From Paguma larvata (taxonomy: Eukaryota > Chordata > Mammalia > Carnivora > Viverridae), in contig CM057832.1 in assembly GCA_030068075.1 (NCBI GenBank), positions 74,874,002-74,938,001 of the forward strand: 64,000 nucleotides of DNA, read 5' to 3'. Positions 61,201-64,000 of this stretch are shown one piece after another. Within the stretch, counting starts at the first letter, position 1. Each line of letters opens with the position of its first letter. The translations under genes were made by a program, and so were the position numbers. Under the pieces are notes generated by a model, which was not told the origin of the DNA, did not search any database, and saw only the letters and a program-made list of their open reading frames with translations.

Positions 61201-62393
61201 GCTCCAGGAAGAGCGAGAGGCCCCTCTGGCTGGGGCGTAGTGCAGTGGGCACCGCAGTGGGAGGCCGGGTTGTGGAGGGTTCGATTGTACTCAGAGAGGC
61301 GGGAAGCCATTGGAGGGATTGGAGCAGGGGAGTAACAAGGTAGTCAGGTTTTTGTTTGCTTTTCCTTGAACTCTGACATTGGGAAAACCTGTACTCTGAA
61401 GGCGGAAAGAGCGAGATGGAAGATGTTGCATGTTGGGGTTAGGTCGGAGAGCGAGGGCTCAAAATGGAGGTGAAATAATGGAAAATGTCAGTTAGGCGAG
61501 TCCAGGGGACATTGCTCGGAGGCAGGGTTTGGGAGAGCAGGTGGTGAAGGTCTTCCTCGGTTGGATGCGTGCCTTTGTCGTGCCAGCGTTTGTACAGTGG
61601 CCTGTCTTCAGTTCAGCCTCTGTCCCTGTCCTGGGTCACAGCCTCCAAGGACACTGCTCTCCAGGGTGTTCCCTTGCCCACCTGGCCCCCCTTTTCCAAC
61701 GGCCAGTGTCTGGAGCACTGGTGGGTGGTTTGAGTATCTTGATGGCATTCATTTCTCACTTGGCAACAGGTACCTACAGTCTTTCTGAAACTTGCCAGAA
61801 TTGGTGGTTAGCACTGGCTTAAATCACAGTTTAAAATTCAAGTAACTATTACTTCATCTTAACTGATTTGAAATCAAGGCTAGACATTGCGTAGATTATA
61901 AACAAAACTCTTACGAGTACCTTTTTGTTAAGATACATAGGTTATCAAAAATGGTTTCCAAGCTAGACATTGTGTAGATTATAGACAAAACTCTTATGAG
62001 TACCTTTTGATAAAGATATATATATAGGTTCTCAAAGATGGTTTCCAAGTCGATTATCAAATTCTTAATAAAAACTTTAATGAATTGCCAAGTATTTCAT
62101 AATTGATTGTTTGGTTACCCTGAGTACAGAGTTGATTGGAAGAGTTTAGCTTCTGTATTACCCCAGTTAAATGAAATACTCATAGTCTCTTAAGAGGTAG
62201 CTGGTACATTTATAGAATTCATTAAAAGAAAAGGCAGAATAACATAATTAAATGTAGTACTTTGGCTTTCCTTCACTAGATACCTGGGACTGCATTGCTA
62301 CCTGTTTCTTCATAGACACGGCTCACAATGTAATCGATTATATCGACACAATATGGAAAATACTCAAGCCCGGTGGCATTTGGATAAATCTTG
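34050..62393 (+). CDS. CARNMT1: Carnosine N-methyltransferase 1, 5' part of gene (six exons, residues 1-343)
   Basis: Exons 34050-34285, 41445-41640, 42476-42639, 58918-59058, 60015-60193 and 62280-62393 join in frame for 1030 nt (343 residues plus one base). The enzyme transfers a methyl group from S-adenosylmethionine to the imidazole ring of carnosine (beta-alanyl-histidine), giving anserine. It belongs to the N2227 (UPF0586) methyltransferase family. Order seen: low-complexity N-terminus (Arg/Pro 2-10, Gly-rich 19-27, Ala-rich 41-53, Glu run 57-61); helical substrate-side region (about 64-198); SAM-binding Rossmann start [16 protein letters not shown] with GAGLG at 210-214; [46 protein letters not shown]; and [14 protein letters not shown] with Asp318, corresponding to the aspartate implicated in carnosine binding. 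About 67 C-terminal residues lie beyond the window. No breaks or missing key residues in the part seen. Confidence 0.97.
35300..35410 (+). mobile_element. L2 3' end fragment
   Basis: CTTCAAGGGCAGGGACTGAG, TTTTGTGTCACCAGCGCTTG; follows a T20 run. Confidence 0.6.
36130..36305 (-). mobile_element. CAN-SINE, internally deleted
   Basis: GAGAGAGACAGAGAATCCC runs straight into CACAGGCTCC, so most of the CT-rich part is gone; head CCACCCAGGTGCTCCC. Confidence 0.82.
36460..36645 (+). mobile_element. DNA transposon relic (GTAGCCACTAGCCACATGTG-type family)
   Basis: TTAAATTAATTAAAACTTAA, CACATTTCAAGTGCATTTCA, TGGCTGGTGCCTGCCATACT. Internally deleted relative to the copy near 54890. Confidence 0.5.
36956..37159 (+). 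mobile_element. CAN-SINE
   Basis: Flanks AGATGTTACAGTTGA (36941) / AGATATTACAGTTGA (37160). Close to the consensus head. Confidence 0.92.
37750..37955 (+). mobile_element. hAT-like non-autonomous transposon relic
   Basis: GCAGGCTTGGGAAACTTTCT, AAAGGGCCAGGCAGTGAATA, TGTTCCAGTAAAACTCCGTA and GGCCGTAGTTTGTCCACCCC. Same family as 23773 in opposite orientation. Confidence 0.65.
39520..39915. mobile_element. MIR-like fragments around a CAT-repeat
   Basis: TTGTGACATAGGACCTGGCT in + sense (39520-39725), then TTGTATATGAGACAGTTGGG and CCAAGGGTGGCATAACCCAG in antisense (39780-39910). Confidence 0.45.
39735..39775 (+). repeat. (CAT)n microsatellite
   Basis: About nine CAT/ATC units after GTCGCCGCCATCATC. 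Confidence 0.85.
40270..40790 (-). mobile_element. L1-like relic, antisense
   Basis: GGAATTAATTGTACATTATG, CCATTGTATGATTGTGCTGT and TTACTGCTGGTGGACCTTTA follow the antisense L1 3'-region pattern, diverged. Confidence 0.5.
41445..41640 (+). CDS. CARNMT1: CARNMT1 exon 2 (residues 79-144)
   Basis: The acceptor TTTTAG ends at 41444 and the donor GTATGT starts at 41641. The 196 nt complete the Gly79 codon and encode [20 protein letters not shown] and on through [16 protein letters not shown] to NKEYGED. This is part of the helical region that precedes the SAM-binding core. Near-identical to the remembered human sequence. Confidence 0.96.
41641..42475 (+). other. CARNMT1: CARNMT1 intron 2 (835 bp)
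   Basis: GTATGT...AAACAG. No repeat or gene recognised. Confidence 0.8.
42476..42639 (+). CDS. CARNMT1: CARNMT1 exon 3 (residues 145-198)
   Basis: Acceptor TTTTTTAAACAG, donor GTAAAT. The 164 nt encode [39 protein letters not shown] and [15 protein letters not shown], ending with TG of the Trp199 codon. In the family this region contributes residues around the SAM pocket from the N-terminal side. Confidence 0.96.
44553..44580 (+). repeat. (CA)n microsatellite
   Basis: About 13 pure CA units after GGATAGAATA, CARNMT1 intron 3. Confidence 0.85.
45110..46260 (-). mobile_element. Composite: L1 relic split by a short SINE and an older element
   Basis: L1-like sequence at 45110-45286, 45381-45480 (GCAAGTGTATCTTTAGTGTA) and 46050-46260 (CTTATTTGCATTTCTCTTAT). 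Between them 45490-46040 is a different ancient repeat (TTACCACAAATTTGACTGCT and CATTTCAGAGTTTCTGTGGG, then TCAGAAGTCTGGGCAT), class not determined. Confidence 0.5.
45287..45380 (+). mobile_element. Short tRNA-Lys-like carnivore SINE
   Basis: GGAGCACCTGGCTGGCTCAG, GGTAGAGTATGTGACTCTTG and CCACGTTGGGTGTAAAGATT. The tRNA-like head is followed at once by the tail. It splits an L1 relic. Confidence 0.82.
46270..47290 (-). mobile_element. Ancient L1-like relic, antisense
   Basis: CATTTTCATCCGCCCACAAT, TATGCCAATCTGTTGATAAA and TGTCTGATAAGTCCAACATA resemble old L1 3' modules. Contains the SINE at 46937. Continuity across the whole span is a guess. Confidence 0.45.
46937..47146 (-). mobile_element. 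CAN-SINE with CA expansion
   Basis: A (CA)n run at about 46965-46980 replaces part of the GA tract. Inserted into an antisense L1-like relic. Confidence 0.88.
47826..48009 (+). mobile_element. Carnivore L1, extreme 3' end
   Basis: AAACATAAGAGACTCTCAAA, a G-rich stretch, GGTGATGGGCATTGAAAAGG, GAACACTGGGTGTTATATGT and AATAAACTATTATAAAGTG then poly(A): the 3' UTR of carnivore L1. Strongly 5' truncated (~170 bp). Confidence 0.85.
48600..50720 (-). mobile_element. Antisense L1 (ORF2 region), ~1.9 kb, interrupted by a SINE
   Basis: Reading the + strand gives the reverse complement of L1 ORF2, for example TTTTCCCAGCACCATTTCTT, ATTCTGTTGGTCTATACGTT and AATTCCATAGTATTTTAATT. Many stops; no intact ORF. 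The SINE 48937-49122 is inserted in it. Endpoints approximate. Confidence 0.82.
48937..49122 (-). mobile_element. CAN-SINE, internally deleted
   Basis: Flanks TCCTGAATACTTTCTT (48921) / TCCTCAGTACTTTCTT (49123). Segment with the B-box is missing between GACTCCAGAACGG and AGCCGAAACC. Inserted in L1. Confidence 0.89.
50878..51064 (+). mobile_element. CAN-SINE, 5' truncated
   Basis: Begins inside the head at CAGTCGGTTAAGCATCC; lacks the GGGGCGCCTGG start. Ends AAAATAAATAAGTAAACTTA. Confidence 0.85.
51508..51721 (+). mobile_element. CAN-SINE
   Basis: GGGGCGCCTGGGTAGC head; flanks GTCCGCTATA / GTCAGCTATA. Confidence 0.9.
53600..54050 (+). mobile_element. L1 relic, sense
   Basis: GCTGATGGAAGAATAAATCA, TGGAGGGCAACTTGGCAATA and AGTCATGCAATAGAATACTT match the sense L1 3' region in order. 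Confidence 0.65.
54066..54225 (+). mobile_element. hAT-like non-autonomous transposon relic
   Basis: GGGATGGCCAACTTCTTCTT, AAAGGGCCAGCCAGTAAATA; right part eroded. Confidence 0.55.
54890..55200 (+). mobile_element. DNA transposon relic, longer copy of the same family
   Basis: AGACGCAAGCCATGTATGTT, GACTAGCCACACTTTTAAGT, GTAGCTAGTGGCTTTTACTG. Confidence 0.5.
56407..56506 (+). repeat. Polypyrimidine tract (TTCC)n/(CTCC)n
   Basis: About 100 bp of pure pyrimidine: CTTC/TTCC units, a central block of CTCC units and TTCC units again. CARNMT1 intron 3. Confidence 0.9.
56815..56928 (+). mobile_element. Short tRNA-Lys-like carnivore SINE
   Basis: GCGCCTGGCTGGCTCAGTCA, CTCACTCTTGATCTTG and CCCCATGTTGGGTGTACAGC, then TTACTTAAAAATTAAAA tail. 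Confidence 0.82.
56964..57170 (+). mobile_element. CAN-SINE, older subfamily
   Basis: GGGGCACCTGGGAGGC head, then TGCTGAGTGTGGAGCC in place of the GCTGACAGCTCAGAG box. Close to, and same orientation as, the short SINE just upstream. Confidence 0.85.
57690..57907 (-). mobile_element. CAN-SINE nested in another SINE
   Basis: Near full length. Flanks AAAATGTTTAATGTT / GAATGTTTAGAGACT are sequence of the host SINE's tail side. Confidence 0.82.
57908..58109 (-). mobile_element. CAN-SINE, host of the nested insertion
   Basis: The 14-bp unit TCTGAGCTGTCAGC is tandemly doubled at about 57985-58012. The outer flanks TTGGATTTCATT (57654) and CTGGATTTGATT (58109) suggest its tail lies left of the nested copy. 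Confidence 0.82.
58918..59058 (+). CDS. CARNMT1: CARNMT1 exon 4, SAM-binding motif (residues 199-245)
   Basis: Acceptor ATTTCATTTCAG, donor GTATTT. The 141 nt carry [20 protein letters not shown], the glycine-rich methyltransferase motif I (GAGLG 210-214), then [19 protein letters not shown] and SSNFVLN. It follows the 16.3-kb intron 3. Skipping it would remove the cofactor site. Confidence 0.96.
59059..60014 (+). other. CARNMT1: CARNMT1 intron 4 (956 bp)
   Basis: GTATTT...TTGCAG. No repeat recognised. A 63-codon open frame at 59287-59478 lies within it and matches nothing I know. Confidence 0.8.
60015..60193 (+). CDS. CARNMT1: CARNMT1 exon 5 (residues 246-305)
   Basis: Acceptor TATTTTGCAG, donor GTAAGT. 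The 179 nt encode [56 protein letters not shown] and SEC. The AGDF acidic motif after the strand is where the SAM adenine end is contacted in the family. The donor splits an Asn codon. Confidence 0.96.
60470..61350 (-). mobile_element. L2 relics (two segments)
   Basis: AAGACCTTTATAATCAGGTT and TTTGGATTTCACCTGGG in 60470-60740; TTCAACAGATGCTTTTTTGA, GGAAGGCCTTTCCAAGCAAA and GGAAGCCATTGGAGGGATTG in 60830-61350. This GC-richer span produces several spurious open frames. Confidence 0.6.
61876..62047 (+). repeat. Tandem duplication, two ~85-bp units
   Basis: Unit 1 (61876-61959) and unit 2 (61960-62047) both read GCTAGACATTG, TAGATTATA, ACAAAACTCTTA, GAGTACCTTTT and end ATGGTTTCC. They differ at about ten sites plus a small (TA)n insertion in unit 2. 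Confidence 0.85.
62280..62393 (+). CDS. CARNMT1: CARNMT1 exon 6 (residues 306-343)
   Basis: Acceptor CTTCACTAG, donor GTAAGT. The 114 nt encode [20 protein letters not shown] and [18 protein letters not shown] plus one base of the next glycine codon. It contains the FIDTAHN motif with Asp318 and the KPGG strand-turn typical of methyltransferases. The gene continues past the window end. Confidence 0.96.
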
Positions 62394-62945
62394 GTAAGTC
62401 CTTCAGTGCTTATTAGAATCTCATACATACACCCGAGTACTTAGAGCTGTTCTCTGTTTGGTGATTTTACAGTAACAGGTGTTCACAAAGGGCATAGTAA
62501 GTTGTGCAGTTTCCTGTAGACACTATCCCAGTTAGTAGTGCGGTTCCTCTGCAGGCAGTGGAACCCCCAGAAGGTGTGTATTCTACTAGCTCATTCTCAC
62601 AGCAGTCCTAATTTCAGAGTACGAATTAGTACTCTGACGATAATCCTTCTCTCACCCGCCTCCCCATTGCACAGCAGTCTGTCAAGAAGGAAGTGTTCTT
62701 TTTTCTTTCAAATGAAACGTTCGAAAGGAGGCATTTAACCTCCCCCGTAGAAACTTCCTCCGAGGTACATATATGTAGGGTAGGTATGGTGATTTTCAGG
62801 GCTGCCTTGAGTTTAAGAGAGAATATCATTTCAATTATGCAAAAACCTTTTTACTGCATCCTACTACTAGGTGATGAATATTCCCATCCAGCATCTAGAG
62901 GAAGTTACCAGTTTTATCCTCCTCCTTTAAAATAAAGGGAGAATA

Positions 62946-63148
62946 GGGGCGCCTGGGTGGCTCAGTTGGTTAAGCGGCCGACTTCAGCTCAAGTCATGAT
63001 CTCACAGTCTGAGTTCAAGCCCCACGTCAGGCTCTGGGCTGACAGCTCAGAGCCTGGAGCCTGCTTCGGATTCTGTATCTCCCTCTCTCTCTGCCCTTCC
63101 CCTGCTCACGCTCTGTCTCTGTGTCTCTCAAAGATAAATAAATGTTAA

Positions 63149-63189
<41 letters not shown>
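62946..63189 (+). mobile_element. CAN-SINE with exact 17-bp target duplication and AATA-repeat tail
   Basis: AAAATAAAGGGAGAATA at 62929 and 63190 without mismatch; head GGGGCGCCTGGGTGGC is consensus. The tail has become (AATA)n over about 63140-63190. One of the youngest-looking copies here. Confidence 0.93.
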
Positions 63190-63191
<2 letters not shown>

Positions 63192-63280
63192 AATAAAGGG
63201 AGAATAATAATATCAAGGTAAATATACTTGTCTGTTTTAGTGAGATGTATAATCCATGTTAAGAAAGACATAACGGCTAG

Positions 63281-63477
63281 GGGCGTCTGGGAGACTGAGC
63301 CGGTTAGGCGTCTGACTTTTGGTTTTGGCTCAGGTCCTGATCTCAAAGTTTGCAGGACTGAGCTCTATGCTGACAGTGTGGAGCCTGCATGGGATTTTCT
63401 CTCTCTCTCTCTCTCTCTAGGACCCTCCCATGTTCCTGCTCTGTCTCTCAAAATAAGTAAATAAACTTTAAAAAAAT
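63281..63477 (+). mobile_element. CAN-SINE
   Basis: GGGGCGTCTGGGAGAC head; flanks AGACATAACGGCTAG (63266) / AGACATAATGACTAG (63478). (CT)n run at 63399-63418. Confidence 0.9.
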
Positions 63478-63660
63478 AGACATAATGACTAGATAAAGAT
63501 TTTCAAGATGAGGGTTATTATACAACATAAGAGGACAGATACACCTTGTTTGAGTCCGTGGCCTTCTGGATTGGTTTAGTTTTGTTGGTTCTGTCATGTG
63601 TTCTCTTTGTAATGATTGGACTTGACCACATATATATACACATATAAAGAAGTGTCTGTC

Positions 63661-63766
63661 TGCACTGACAGCATCAAGGCTGATGCGGGGCTTGCACTCA
63701 CAAACTGTGAGATCATGACCTCAGCTGAAGTCGGATGCTTAACTGACTAAGCCACCCAGGTGCCCC
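63661..63766 (-). mobile_element. CAN-SINE fragment (tRNA-like half only)
   Basis: TGCACTGACAGCATCAAGGC to CCCAGGTGCCCC; the CT-rich half and tail are absent. Confidence 0.8.
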
Positions 63767-64000
63767 AAGTAGTCACTTCTTTAAAGCAGATTTCTTTAAA
63801 AATTTCCCAAGGAATGATTGAAATGTAATACAGTTGACCCTTGGACAGTGTGGGTGTTAGAGGGAATATGATCCCTCACACAATAAAAAAAAACTGCATA
63901 TAACTTTTGACTCCCCCAAAACTTAACTACTAATAGCCTGTTGTTGAGCAAAAGCCTACTGATAACATAGTTAGCACATATTTTATATATTACATGTATT

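Larger units (their letters stand above)
60194..62279 (+). other. CARNMT1: CARNMT1 intron 5 (2.1 kb)
   Basis: GTAAGT...CACTAG. About 900 bp of L2-like sequence followed by unique DNA and an ~85-bp tandem duplication. Confidence 0.8.
62394..64000 (+). other. CARNMT1: CARNMT1 intron 6, 5' part
   Basis: Begins GTAAGT and is still open at the window end. Three SINEs (62946, 63281, 63661) lie in it; the next coding exon was not found in the window. Confidence 0.75.

Noticed and set aside
61108..61335. A 75-codon GC-rich frame in intron 5
   Set aside because: Lies in an L2 relic and does not connect to CARNMT1 exons.
1..64000. CRISPR arrays, bacterial operons, prophage or defence systems
   Set aside because: Intron-exon structure, SINE/LINE content and base composition show a mammalian nuclear genome; no regularly spaced repeats other than the listed microsatellites and the tandem duplication.

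Overview
The window is nuclear DNA from a carnivore, most likely a cat-family (feliform) species. It is dense in tRNA-Lys-derived CAN-SINEs. They begin GGGGCGCCTGGGTGGCTCAG and continue through an RNA polymerase III B-box-like GTTCGAGCCCC, a CT-rich stretch and an A-rich tail, and I count 40 copies. A carnivore-type L1 3' end, ancient L1/L2/MIR fragments and hAT-type DNA transposon remnants fill most of the rest. Coding sequence is a few percent of the window and lies in short exons with GT-AG borders. The feliform call rests on the SINE subfamily (remembered consensus, no database search).

Two protein-coding genes lie on the + strand in the same orientation. (1) Positions 312-9735 hold the 3' part of NMRK1 (nicotinamide riboside kinase 1). 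Five exons encode residues 57-199 of a 199-residue protein, ending at TAA 9188-9190, with a poly(A) signal at 9708. The earlier exons lie left of the window. (2) Positions 33.7-62.4 kb hold the 5' part of CARNMT1 (carnosine N-methyltransferase 1, formerly C9orf41). It has a CpG-island promoter, coding exon 1 at 34050-34285 and five further exons to 62393. These encode about the first 343 residues of an expected ~410. The last exons lie right of the window. Every exon joins in frame with no stop or frameshift. The two genes are neighbours in the human genome (9q21), so the order is the conserved mammalian one.

The ~24 kb between the genes (9.7-33.7 kb) has no exon I can support. It is a mosaic of SINEs, L1, L2, MIR and DNA transposon relics plus unique sequence, including a short interstitial telomeric repeat at 32687. 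Introns of both genes are of the same make-up; CARNMT1 intron 3 (16.3 kb) is the most repeat-laden.

The enzymes act in separate pathways (NAD+ salvage; SAM-dependent carnosine to anserine methylation) and nothing here suggests functional coupling. I found no undescribed multi-gene system. The more noteworthy structures are two places where a second SINE used the same target as the first (three target-site copies each), young-looking SINE insertions with near-perfect duplications, the telomeric repeat tract, an ~85-bp tandem duplication in CARNMT1 intron 5, and a CARNMT1 leader with an NRF1 palindrome and two short upstream ORFs.
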